NCBI GenBank assembly: GCA_039683515.1 | Contig: JBDKRG010000058.1 | Location: 97,576 to 161,575, forward strand | Source of the DNA: JAJFUE01 sp039683515 | Lineage (GTDB): Bacteria > Sumerlaeota > Sumerlaeia > MVZB01 | DNA length: 64,000 nucleotides | Direction: 5' to 3' | In this document: in pieces, positions 17,377-26,607 of the stretch | Position numbering within the stretch: position 1 is the stretch's first letter | Layout of the letters: the number at the start of each line of letters is the position of its first letter | Notes under the pieces: generated by a model | Database searches by the model: none | Seen by the model: the letters and a program-made list of their open reading frames with translations, nothing else | What the model was told of the DNA's origin: nothing | Made by a program: the position numbers and the translations under genes

Positions 17377-17862
17377 ATGAGCCTCATTTCTAGAACCGCG
17401 CAATATGCCTTGCGCGCGATGACACTACTTGCGTCACAAGATGGGCGGATGACCGTTCGACAACTGGCCAAGTCCGTTGGCGCCCCACAACCCTATCTTG
17501 CCCGCATCATCATGATGCTCGCCGACACGGGCATGGTCGATGCTCGCCGCGGTCCCGGCGGCGGCCTGCGTCTGGGCCGCAAGCCCGAGGACGTCTCCCT
17601 GATGGAGATCGTCGCCTGCTTCGACGGCAAGGTCCTGTTCGAGGAGTGCGCCCTGGGTCTGCCGGGTTGCCAGGGGGGCGATCACAAGTGCCCCGTCCAT
17701 GACGATTGGTGCCGGATCCGCCGTCAGATCGACGACTGGTGGACCCACACGTCGTTGGCCAGCTTTGCCTCGACGGACTCGTCCGAGTGCATGCGGGCCC
17801 GCCTGAGCGCCTATGAGGAATCCGGCGAACTGATGACCGGCAACCGCGGCCGCTGGCGCTAG
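17377..17862 (+). CDS. Rrf2-family transcription regulator, Cys-rich
   Basis: 161 residues from an ATG with GAGGT six bases upstream. The N-terminal winged helix is typical (SRTAQYALRAMTLLA, VRQLAKSVGAPQPYLARI, then RRGPGGGLRLGR). The sensor region has four cysteines in even spacing, C-x6-C-x6-C-x6-C (residues about 87-108), where IscR/NsrR-type members hold an Fe-S cluster with three. It probably senses iron-sulfur, redox or nitric oxide status. No isc or nitrosative genes are adjacent; divergent tkt and downstream clpX are possible but unproven targets. The strong promoter with AT-rich repeats suggests autoregulation. Confidence 0.88.
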   Translation: MSLISRTAQYALRAMTLLASQDGRMTVRQLAKSVGAPQPYLARIIMMLADTGMVDARRGPGGGLRLGRKPEDVSLMEIVACFDGKVLFEECALGLPGCQGGDHKCPVHDDWCRIRRQIDDWWTHTSLASFASTDSSECMRARLSAYEESGELMTGNRGRWR

Positions 17863-17933
17863 GACGCCCGGCTCGCGGAACATAAACTAAAGTTTCATGA
17901 TGTTGCCTGTCGAAACGGTATGCAGGGCAGGTT

Positions 17934-17955
17934 GGCCGGCCCCCGCCGGCCTTTT
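17934..17955 (+). terminator. Rho-independent terminator of the Rrf2 gene
   Basis: GGCCGGC-CCCC-GCCGGCC stem-loop followed by TTTT, 71 bases after the stop. Confidence 0.7.
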
Positions 17956-17958
17956 GCC

Positions 17959-17988
17959 TTGCCGTGGCGCCACCGCCGGGGGTATAAC
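17959..17988 (+). promoter_or_regulatory. Candidate promoter for clpX
   Basis: TTGCCG and TATAAC with an 18-base spacer, 43 bases before the clpX ATG. Confidence 0.5.
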
Positions 17989-18030
17989 CTAGGTCGGAGT
18001 GGAACCATTATCGGATATGGATTTACATCA

Positions 18031-19290
<1,260 letters not shown>

Positions 19291-19296
19291 CAGCCG

Positions 19297-19315
19297 CCCG
19301 AGCGTCAGCAAGGGA
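19297..19315 (+). repeat. Stop-adjacent CCCGAGCG motif
   Basis: CCCGAGCGTCAGCAAGGGA begins six bases after the clpX stop. Related copies follow the stops of the ECF sigma gene (44447) and the amidotransferase gene (60773). Confidence 0.6.
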
Positions 19316-19322
19316 CTCAACC

Positions 19323-19361
19323 AAAGGCCGGCAGCCCACCCAAGCGCTGCCGGCCTTTTTT
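19323..19361 (+). terminator. Rho-independent terminator of clpX
   Basis: 13-bp perfect stem AAAGGCCGGCAGC / GCTGCCGGCCTTT with a ten-base loop, running into a T6 tract. Confidence 0.9.
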
Positions 19362-19371
19362 ATCACGGCAT

Positions 19372-19411
19372 GTCCGTGCCCGTCCGTGCGGATCCGTGCC
19401 CGTCCGTGCGC
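19372..19411. repeat. Decamer tandem repeat, four units
   Basis: Units GTCCGTGCCC, GTCCGTGCGG, ATCCGTGCCC, GTCCGTGCGC in perfect 10-bp register, between the clpX terminator and the end of the convergent delta-60 gene. Confidence 0.9.
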
Positions 19412-19424
19412 CGCGGCCGGCAAT

Positions 19425-21884
19425 CTACTCCGCGAGCAGCCATTCGCTCCCGGCGGCGCCTTGCACGTGATCGTAATATCTCGCCGTCGAGCGCAGCAAC
19501 CATGTGTTCGCGTTACGAAAGTTGCCCTGGTAGTAGCCGGTCGCGCGGACATAATGATTCTTGTTGGCCGGCAGCTTAAGCCCGGTCAGCCGGAAGCCCA
19601 CCCCCGCCACGGCCTCTCCCCAGCCGAGCGAAGTCCAGTGTTCACCGTCGCCTGATTCCTCGAAATTCACCATGTTCGGCACAGGATAACTCCCCCCCAG
19701 CGCCCACGTCACGGTCGAGGAGTTGACGACCAGTTTTTGGGTCGCCGCGTCGGGATTGGTATAGCGGAGCGTATCGCACGGATGCCCGTTGGTCACCAGC
19801 ATCTTCCCGTCGGGCTGCAAGAGCAATCCCATCCCACCCTCGAATTCACGAATGTAGCCGAACTGGGTGTCCTGTGTGCCGTCGGCGTTCAGCCGCACGG
19901 TGTAATAATACCAATTGAACCCCTGGCTACTCCACTGATGCATTCCTTTAAAGATAATCTTGCCGTCCGCCTGCAGCGCGATTGAGCCGCCGGTATTGAA
20001 GTTCAGGTAGGATTGGTTCAGATCGAAGCTGGGGTCCCTCCTGCCGTTCTCGTGCAATCGCATGATCCCGAAACAGGACACGTTCCGCATGCTGTCGAAT
20101 TGGCCGGCGGCCAGGATTTTGCCGTCGGGTTGGATTGCAAAGCAATAAATGGGTCCACCGCTCGGGTAACTCTGGCTGAAACCTGTATCAAGCGATCCGT
20201 CCGAATTGAGCCTGATCAGGCCACAGCCGTTATCGGCGGTTCCGCCGCTCACCAGGATCTTGCCATCCCGCTGCAATGCGATTGTAATGCAGCGTGGTGT
20301 TTCCGAGCCGGTGTTGAAACTCGGATCGAGCGTCCCGTCTGGGTTAAGTCTGATGAGCTTTTTTATCGTGACTCCATTGAATGAATCGATTTCGCCGCCG
20401 GCAAGGATCTTTCCGTCGGGCTGAAGGGCCAACACACGCACGCCGGACCCCGTGATCGTGCCGATCTGGAATGTTGTATCGGTTGTGCCGTCGGCGTTCA
20501 GCCGCAGGATTTTTTTGAGGGTGCTTCCGGTGACGATCATTTTCCCGTCCGGCTGGATGGCAATGACGCCGGCCATTGTGTTGGATGCGGCATGATTGAT
20601 AAACTCGACATCCGGCGTGCCGTCGGGATTTGCTCGATTCAGTTTATTGGAGACGAAGGCCATGCTGGCGTCTGTCGCGCTGCCCAGGATCTTGCCGTCA
20701 TCCTGAAGCGCCAATGGATAAAAGCGCGACGGCTTGCTGAACGCGACTTCCAGCGCCCCCGCCTCAAGGATTCGCGCGAGGCGGTTGCGGCCGGTTCCGC
20801 TGACGCTTGTGAAATCGCCGCCCATCAGGGCGTTGCCGTCCGGTTGCACGGCGACGGCATAGACGCTGCCGTTTTCCCCCACGTCCGCCCTGAACCCGGG
20901 GTCGACCGAGCCGTCTACGTTCAGCCGCGCGATCCCGCGACGGGCCTCTCCGCCCATCGTCGAAAACCCCCCGCCCACGATCACTTTGCCGTCGGCCTGC
21001 AGCGCCAGCGCGTAAACGAAGTTGTCGGCCGCCTCGCCCGGGTCGAACGTCGCGTCGAGCGAGCCGTTCTCATTGATCCGCGCGACGGCGCGCCGATACA
21101 CGCCGTTGACCGCGACGAACGTCCCGCCGATGACCATCCGGCCGTCGGGCTGAATGATCAGGGCGTTCACGTAGCTGTTCGCGTCGGTTCCGGGGTTGAA
21201 GTTGTCGTCGACCGTGCCGTCGGCGTTCAGGCGCACGACCCGATTGTGGATCTTCCCCCCGACCCGCTCGAAATAGCCGCCCAGCACGATTTTTCCGTCG
21301 CGCTGCACCGCGATGGCGTTGACCGAGCTGTTCGTTCCCGTGTCTGCCGGATTGAACGACGTGTCGAGCGACCCGTTGGCGTTGAGCCGCGCGACCGCGA
21401 CCCGCGCCGTCCCGTTGAATTCCGTGAAACTCCCGCCGATCAGCGCCTTGCCGTCGGCCTGGGCCGCCACCGCGTTGACCGCCCCGTTGGGCCCTTCGCC
21501 GGGGGCGAACGACGCGTCGACCGACCCGTCCGAATTGATTCGCGCGATGTGATTGCGCCCCTGGCCGTTGATCGAATGGAATTCCCCCGCCACCAGCTTT
21601 TTGCCGCCCCCCTGCGGCAAGATCGCGAGGACCGCCCCGTCGGCGTCGGCGCGAAACGTCGTGTCGGTCGTCCCGTCGGCAAACAGTCGCGCCATGCGGC
21701 TGCGCTCCAGTCCCCCCACCTGGCTGAAATCGCCGCCGAGCAGCAGTTTGCCGTCGGACTGCGCGGCCACGGCCCGCACCGTGCCGTTCACGCCGGGATT
21801 GAATCCGGCATTGGTCGCCGGCGCCCCGGCCCACGCCACCCGCGCCATGCACAACGCGGCCACGATCAGCGTTCTCAGCCTCAT
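19425..21884 (-). CDS. Secreted delta-60 repeat protein
   Basis: 819 residues with an AAGGAG site eight bases before the ATG and a signal peptide (MRLRTLIVAALCMARVAWA). About a dozen repeats of 50-55 residues follow, each with a core like DGKLLLGGDF...RLNADGTLDTSF; typical lines are QPDGKMIVTGS and RLNSDGSLDTGF. These match the uncharacterised delta-60 family, thought to fold as beta-propeller-like blades. The last 110 residues (about 705-819) are different, Trp/Tyr-rich (NMVNFEESGDGEHWTSLG), and may be an attachment domain. There is no catalytic motif. It is probably an exported adhesin or matrix protein; function not known. Confidence 0.85.
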   Translation of the reverse strand: MRLRTLIVAALCMARVAWAGAPATNAGFNPGVNGTVRAVAAQSDGKLLLGGDFSQVGGLERSRMARLFADGTTDTTFRADADGAVLAILPQGGGKKLVAGEFHSINGQGRNHIARINSDGSVDASFAPGEGPNGAVNAVAAQADGKALIGGSFTEFNGTARVAVARLNANGSLDTSFNPADTGTNSSVNAIAVQRDGKIVLGGYFERVGGKIHNRVVRLNADGTVDDNFNPGTDANSYVNALIIQPDGRMVIGGTFVAVNGVYRRAVARINENGSLDATFDPGEAADNFVYALALQADGKVIVGGGFSTMGGEARRGIARLNVDGSVDPGFRADVGENGSVYAVAVQPDGNALMGGDFTSVSGTGRNRLARILEAGALEVAFSKPSRFYPLALQDDGKILGSATDASMAFVSNKLNRANPDGTPDVEFINHAASNTMAGVIAIQPDGKMIVTGSTLKKILRLNADGTTDTTFQIGTITGSGVRVLALQPDGKILAGGEIDSFNGVTIKKLIRLNPDGTLDPSFNTGSETPRCITIALQRDGKILVSGGTADNGCGLIRLNSDGSLDTGFSQSYPSGGPIYCFAIQPDGKILAAGQFDSMRNVSCFGIMRLHENGRRDPSFDLNQSYLNFNTGGSIALQADGKIIFKGMHQWSSQGFNWYYYTVRLNADGTQDTQFGYIREFEGGMGLLLQPDGKMLVTNGHPCDTLRYTNPDAATQKLVVNSSTVTWALGGSYPVPNMVNFEESGDGEHWTSLGWGEAVAGVGFRLTGLKLPANKNHYVRATGYYQGNFRNANTWLLRSTARYYDHVQGAAGSEWLLAE

Positions 21885-22065
21885 GGGGTTTGCTCCTTGC
21901 TTTCACGCAATGGGATATCTCTACGTCAATGAACAAGGTTTATACAAGAAAAAACAATGCGGTAAACGCCCCCAATGCAAGCGGCCGGCGGCCCTCCAGG
22001 ACCGCCGGCCATGATGCTGTTCGTTGAGCCGGCCGATTTGACCTATCGCATGCTTCCCATCGGCC

Positions 22066-25000
22066 CTATCCGTGTTTCCCCCGCAGCTTCTCCATGTAGA
22101 TGTAGAACACCGGCGTGATGTAGAGCGTCAGCAGCTGCGACAGGAGCAGGCCGCCCACCACCGCGATCCCCAGCGGCCGCCGCGCCTCGGAGCCCGCTCC
22201 CGCGCCGATCGCGATCGGCAGGACGCCCACCAGGGCCGCCACCGTCGTCATCATGATCGGCCGGAACCGGATGAGGCAGCCCTGGCGGATCGCCTCGGCC
22301 GGCGTGAGCCCCTCGGTGCGCTGCGCGTCGAGCGCGAAGTCGATCATCATGATCGCGTTCTTCTTGACGATGCCGACGAGCATGATCACGCCGACGAAGC
22401 CGTACATGTCGAGCGGCATCCCCATCAGCATGAGGGCGGCGAGGGCACCGACGCCCGCCGACGGAAGGCCCGACAGGATCGTCAGCGGGTGGATGAAACT
22501 CTCGTACAGGATCCCGAGCACGAGGTAGATGACGAGGATCGCCATGACGAGCAGAAGCCCCAGCCCGCGCAGCGAGCTCGTGAACGCCTGCGCGGTCCCC
22601 TGGAAGCTCGCCGTGATCGTGTCGGGGAGCGTCCGGCGCGCCTCGGCCTCGACGGCGTTGACCGCCGTGCCCAGGGCCGTTCCCGGCGCTAGGTTGAACG
22701 ACAGCGTCACGGCCGGCAGCTGCCCCTGGTGGTTGACCGTGAGCGGCCCCACGCTCGGTTCGAACCGGGCGATCGTCTCGAGCGGGATCAGCTGGTTGTC
22801 CTTGCCGCGGACGTAGAGCAGCTTGAGCGACATCGGGTCGCGCTGGAACTCGGGCGCCAGCTCCAGGATGACATCGTATTCGTTGGTCGGGGCGAAGATC
22901 GTCGAGACCTGCCGCGAGCCGTACGAGTTGAACAGCGCCGTCTCGATCCGGTTGGCCGACACCCCCAGCGACGACGCCTTGTCGCGGTCGATCCGCACGT
23001 TGAGCTGCGGGTTCGTGATCTGCAGGTCGCTCGAGACGTCCTGCAGGATGTCGAGCTGCCTGAGCCGCGCCTCGAGGAGCGGCGCCCAGCGGAACAGCTC
23101 CGCGCTGTCGGGGCTCTGCAGCGTGTACTGGTATTGCGCGCGCGACATCCGGCCCGAGAAGTTGATCGCCGGCGGGTTCTGCATGACCACTTTCAGGCCG
23201 GGGATCCTGGACAGTTCCGGCCGGAATTTCTGGATGATCTGGTCGGCGCCGAGCTTGCGCTCGGAGCGCGGCTTCAGGTTCAGGAACATGCGCCCGGTGT
23301 TGTTGGTGCCGCCCATGCCGCCCGGCCCGACGCTCGACGAGAACCCGGCGATGTTGTCCGTGTCCCGCGCGATGATTTTCGCCGCGGCCTGCTGGTGCTC
23401 GGTGATGGCCTCGTACGAGATCCCCTGGGCCGCCTCGGTCTGGACCGAGAGCCGCCCCAGGTCCTCGCTCGGCAGGAACCCCTTGGGGATCTGCCGGAAC
23501 AGCACGACCGTGGCCGCCAGCGTCGCTGCGAAGACGAGCATCATGAACATCCGGTGGCGCAGCGTGAAGTCGAGCGAGTGCCGGTAGAACGCCAGCATCC
23601 CCGTGAACACCCGCTCCGTCGCCATGAACAGCGCGCCGTGATGCTCCTGGCCCGGCGGCCGCAGGAACCGGCTGCACATCATCGGCGTCAGCGTCAGCGA
23701 CACGAGGCCCGAGGCCAGGATCGCCACGGCGATCGTGATCGCGAACTCGTGCAGCAGCCGGCCGATGATCCCCCCCATGAACAGGACCGGGATGAACACC
23801 GCCACGAGCGACAGCGTCATCGACAGGATCGTGAAGCCGATCTCGCCGCTGCCCTTGAGCGCGGCTTCCATCGGCTGCTCGCCGCGCTCGACGTGGCGCA
23901 CGATGTTCTCCAGCATGACGATGGCGTCGTCGACGACGAACCCCACGGCCAGGATCAGCGCCACGATCGACAGGTTGTTCAGGCTGAACCCCAGCGCGTA
24001 AATCACCCCGAACGTCCCGACGACCGACAGCGGCAGCGCCAGGCTCGGGATCAGCGTCGCCCGGAAGCTGCGCAGGAACAGGAAGATGACGCTGATGACG
24101 AGCCCCATCGTCAGCAGCAGCGTCATCTTGACCTCGTGCACCGACGCGCGGATCGTCTCGGTCCGGTCGTACATGATGTCCATCTTGATCGAGGGGGGCA
24201 GCTGCGCCCGGAACGTCCCCAGCAGCTCCTTGATCGAGTCGACGACCTGGATCGTGTTGGTGCCGGGCTGGCGCATGATGCTGAGCGAGATGGCGCGGTC
24301 GCCGTTGAACCAGCTCGCGATCTTGTCGTTCTCGACGCTGTCGATCGGCCGCCCGATCTCGCTCAGGCGGACCGGCGCGCCGTTGCGCCACGCCACGATC
24401 AGCGGCTCGTACTGCTTGGCCTCGGTGAGCTGGCCGTTGGCCTGCACGGTGAAGTTCTGCCAGCGGCCGTTGAGCGTCCCGGTCGGCAGGTTGACGTTCC
24501 CCTCGTCGATCGCGTCGGCGACCTCGTCGATCCCGATCCCCTTCGTCGTCAGCGCGCGCGGGTCGACCTGGATCCGCACCGCGTACTTCTGGCTCCCCAT
24601 GACCTGGACCTGCGCCACGCCGCTGACCATCGAGATGCGCTGCGCCAGGTATTCCTCGGCGTAGCGGTTGACGGTCGACAGCGGCAGGTACGGCGACGAC
24701 AGAACGATGTAGAGGATCGGCTGGTCGGCCGGGTTGACCTTGCGGTACGACGGCGGGTTCGGCATGTCCGACGGCAGCCGCCGCACGGCCTGGCTGATCG
24801 CGGACTGAACGTCCTGGGCCGCCGCGTCGATGTCCCGGTCCAGGTCGAACTGGAGCGTCACCTGCGTGATCCCCTGGGAGTTCGTCGAGGTCATCGAGCT
24901 CACGCCGGCGATGTTCGAGAACTGCCGCTCCAGCGGCGTCGCCACCGACGACGCCATCGTCTCGGGACTGGCCCCCGCCAGGTTCGCCGTGACCTGGATC

Positions 25001-25131
25001 GTCGGGAAATCGACGTTGGGCAGGTCGTTGACCGGCAACAGCCGGTAGGCCATCGCGCCGAAGATCATGACGGCCAGCATGACCAGCGTCGTCATGACCG
25101 GGCGCTTGATGAAAACCAGCGACAGGTTCAT
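22066..25131 (-). CDS. RND efflux transporter, HAE1 (AcrB-like) family
   Basis: 1021 residues from MNLSLVFIKRPVMTTLVMLA; the open frame runs further upstream into the adaptor gene but this ATG is the family start. It shows the twelve-helix RND layout, the proton-relay pair in GFVVDDAIVMLEN, the large periplasmic loops, and a C-terminal half repeating the fold (GMPLDMYGFVGVIMLVGIVK). It is probably a proton-driven drug or amphiphile pump; sequence alone does not give the substrate. Its start overlaps the adaptor stop by four bases (ATGA), so the two are translationally coupled. No TolC-type outer membrane gene is in the window. Confidence 0.95.
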   Translation of the reverse strand: MNLSLVFIKRPVMTTLVMLAVMIFGAMAYRLLPVNDLPNVDFPTIQVTANLAGASPETMASSVATPLERQFSNIAGVSSMTSTNSQGITQVTLQFDLDRDIDAAAQDVQSAISQAVRRLPSDMPNPPSYRKVNPADQPILYIVLSSPYLPLSTVNRYAEEYLAQRISMVSGVAQVQVMGSQKYAVRIQVDPRALTTKGIGIDEVADAIDEGNVNLPTGTLNGRWQNFTVQANGQLTEAKQYEPLIVAWRNGAPVRLSEIGRPIDSVENDKIASWFNGDRAISLSIMRQPGTNTIQVVDSIKELLGTFRAQLPPSIKMDIMYDRTETIRASVHEVKMTLLLTMGLVISVIFLFLRSFRATLIPSLALPLSVVGTFGVIYALGFSLNNLSIVALILAVGFVVDDAIVMLENIVRHVERGEQPMEAALKGSGEIGFTILSMTLSLVAVFIPVLFMGGIIGRLLHEFAITIAVAILASGLVSLTLTPMMCSRFLRPPGQEHHGALFMATERVFTGMLAFYRHSLDFTLRHRMFMMLVFAATLAATVVLFRQIPKGFLPSEDLGRLSVQTEAAQGISYEAITEHQQAAAKIIARDTDNIAGFSSSVGPGGMGGTNNTGRMFLNLKPRSERKLGADQIIQKFRPELSRIPGLKVVMQNPPAINFSGRMSRAQYQYTLQSPDSAELFRWAPLLEARLRQLDILQDVSSDLQITNPQLNVRIDRDKASSLGVSANRIETALFNSYGSRQVSTIFAPTNEYDVILELAPEFQRDPMSLKLLYVRGKDNQLIPLETIARFEPSVGPLTVNHQGQLPAVTLSFNLAPGTALGTAVNAVEAEARRTLPDTITASFQGTAQAFTSSLRGLGLLLVMAILVIYLVLGILYESFIHPLTILSGLPSAGVGALAALMLMGMPLDMYGFVGVIMLVGIVKKNAIMMIDFALDAQRTEGLTPAEAIRQGCLIRFRPIMMTTVAALVGVLPIAIGAGAGSEARRPLGIAVVGGLLLSQLLTLYITPVFYIYMEKLRGKHG

Positions 25132-26312
25132 CGGGCGGCTCCGGTCGGCGCGGGCTTCGCCTCGCCCGGGGTTCCCGCGACGGGCGCATCGGCATCCAGG
25201 CTCGTCTTGATTTCGACCTTGACCCCCGGCGTGAGCCGCAGCTGCCCGTCGCTGACGACGCGCTCGCCCGCGGTCAGGCCGCCGCGCACGATGTGGAATT
25301 CCTCGCCGTAGCGCTCCGTGGTCACCGGCCTGGCCGCGACGGTCATGTCCGGCTTGATGATGTAAACGAAACTTCCCTGCTGCCCGGTCTGGACCGCCTG
25401 CGACGGGATCAGCAGCGCGCCGCGCTCGATCGCCAGCGTCAGCCGGACCTGCACGAACTCGCCCGGCCACAGCCGGCGGTCCTCGTTCGGGAACGTCGCG
25501 CGCAGCTTGATCGTCCCCGTCTGCGCGTCGACCTGGTTGTCGACGAACGTCAGCCTGCCGGTGCTGGGCTGGACCGACTTGTCGGCCGGGGCGGCCGTCG
25601 CGACCAGCTGCTGGCCCGCGTCCCGGGCCCGGCGCAGCGCCGCCAGCCGGCTCTCCGGGATGTTGAACGCCACGTCGATCGGCTGGAGCTGGTTGATGAC
25701 CACGAGCTCGGTGTCGTTGGTCTTGACCGTGTTGCCGGCGTCGACCAGAACCTGACCCGCGCGCCCCGCGATCGGCGACTTGATCGTGGTGTACGCCAGC
25801 CGCAGCTGCGTCGCCTCGATCGCCGCCTGGTCGGCCTTGAGCTGCGCCGACAGCGCCTCGGCGGTCGTGCGCTTGGATTCGGCCTCGGAGTGCGCCACCG
25901 CCCCGGTCTTGATCAGTTCCGTGTAACGGCGGTTGTCGGAGTCGGCCTGCTCGGCCTTGGCCCTGTCGGCGGCGAGGTTCGCGATCGTCTGGTTCAGAAG
26001 CGCCTGGAACGGCCGCGGGTCGATCGTGAACAGCAACTGCCCCTGCGCGACCTCATCGCCGTCCTTGATGTGGACGGTCGCCAGCTGCCCCTCGATCTGG
26101 GGCTTGACCGTGACGGTGTGGATCGACTCCACCACGCCGACGGCGCTGAGCTCGACCGGGATGTCCCGGCGCTGAACGTCGGCGGCCAGGATGGGGACGG
26201 CCGGCGTCGCGGCGGCCGGGCCCGCCGATTTGGCGGCCTTGACCCCGCAGCCGGCCGCCAGGGCCGTGAGCGCGATGAATCCGGTCAACGCTGCCAGACG
26301 ATGAATGCTCAT
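25128..26312 (-). CDS. RND efflux membrane-fusion (adaptor) lipoprotein
   Basis: 394 residues starting at an ATG with GGAGA seven bases upstream. ALTALAAGCG is a lipobox, so the protein is anchored in the inner membrane facing the periplasm. HlyD/AcrA-type order: lipoyl half (VKPQIEGQLATVHIKDGDEV), a coiled-coil hairpin (about residues 85-145), the second lipoyl half (IKSPIAGRAGQVLVDAGNTV) and a beta-barrel region. The Ala/Pro-rich C-terminal tail is long. It forms the tripartite pump with the downstream RND gene. Confidence 0.94.
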   Translation of the reverse strand: MSIHRLAALTGFIALTALAAGCGVKAAKSAGPAAATPAVPILAADVQRRDIPVELSAVGVVESIHTVTVKPQIEGQLATVHIKDGDEVAQGQLLFTIDPRPFQALLNQTIANLAADRAKAEQADSDNRRYTELIKTGAVAHSEAESKRTTAEALSAQLKADQAAIEATQLRLAYTTIKSPIAGRAGQVLVDAGNTVKTNDTELVVINQLQPIDVAFNIPESRLAALRRARDAGQQLVATAAPADKSVQPSTGRLTFVDNQVDAQTGTIKLRATFPNEDRRLWPGEFVQVRLTLAIERGALLIPSQAVQTGQQGSFVYIIKPDMTVAARPVTTERYGEEFHIVRGGLTAGERVVSDGQLRLTPGVKVEIKTSLDADAPVAGTPGEAKPAPTGAAR

Positions 26313-26342
26313 CGGGTGTCTCCGAACGCGATGGGATCTGGG

Positions 26343-26387
26343 GGCGCATCCCCGCGACGGGGCGCGATGCGCCAATCGTGTTTTTTT
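26343..26387 (+). other. Hairpin plus T7 in the divergent gap
   Basis: GGCGCATC / GATGCGCC stem around a 15-base loop, then seven bases, then T7. It looks like a + strand terminator but no + strand gene precedes it. It could end a small RNA or act in the leader of the next gene. The rest of the gap (26388-26607) holds a decamer repeat pair and a lone TATACT -10-like hexamer at 26532. Confidence 0.45.
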
Positions 26388-26453
26388 ATCAGAATCCGCG
26401 CCGGTAGGCCATTGCGGAATATGCGGTTACGCACGTCAATCGTTGTTGCGGGC

Positions 26454-26485
26454 GTCCGTGCTCCCGCCCCCCCCGGTCCGTGCGT
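26454..26485. repeat. Two decamer units (GTCCGTGNNN family)
   Basis: GTCCGTGCTC and GTCCGTGCGT separated by a C-rich 12-base stretch. Confidence 0.6.
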
Positions 26486-26607
26486 ATATTTTTTTTGATT
26501 CGACATTATCCTGCCAAAGATGCAAAACCGATATACTAACCAGTGGACATGGCCGGGGGCTGATCGATCGCGCCGACCGAAATCATATTTAAGAGGTTAT
26601 TTGCAGC

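Noticed and set aside
22729..25311. 860-codon + strand open frame
   Set aside because: It is the complement of the RND transporter; composition is Asp/Arg-rich with no ribosome site.
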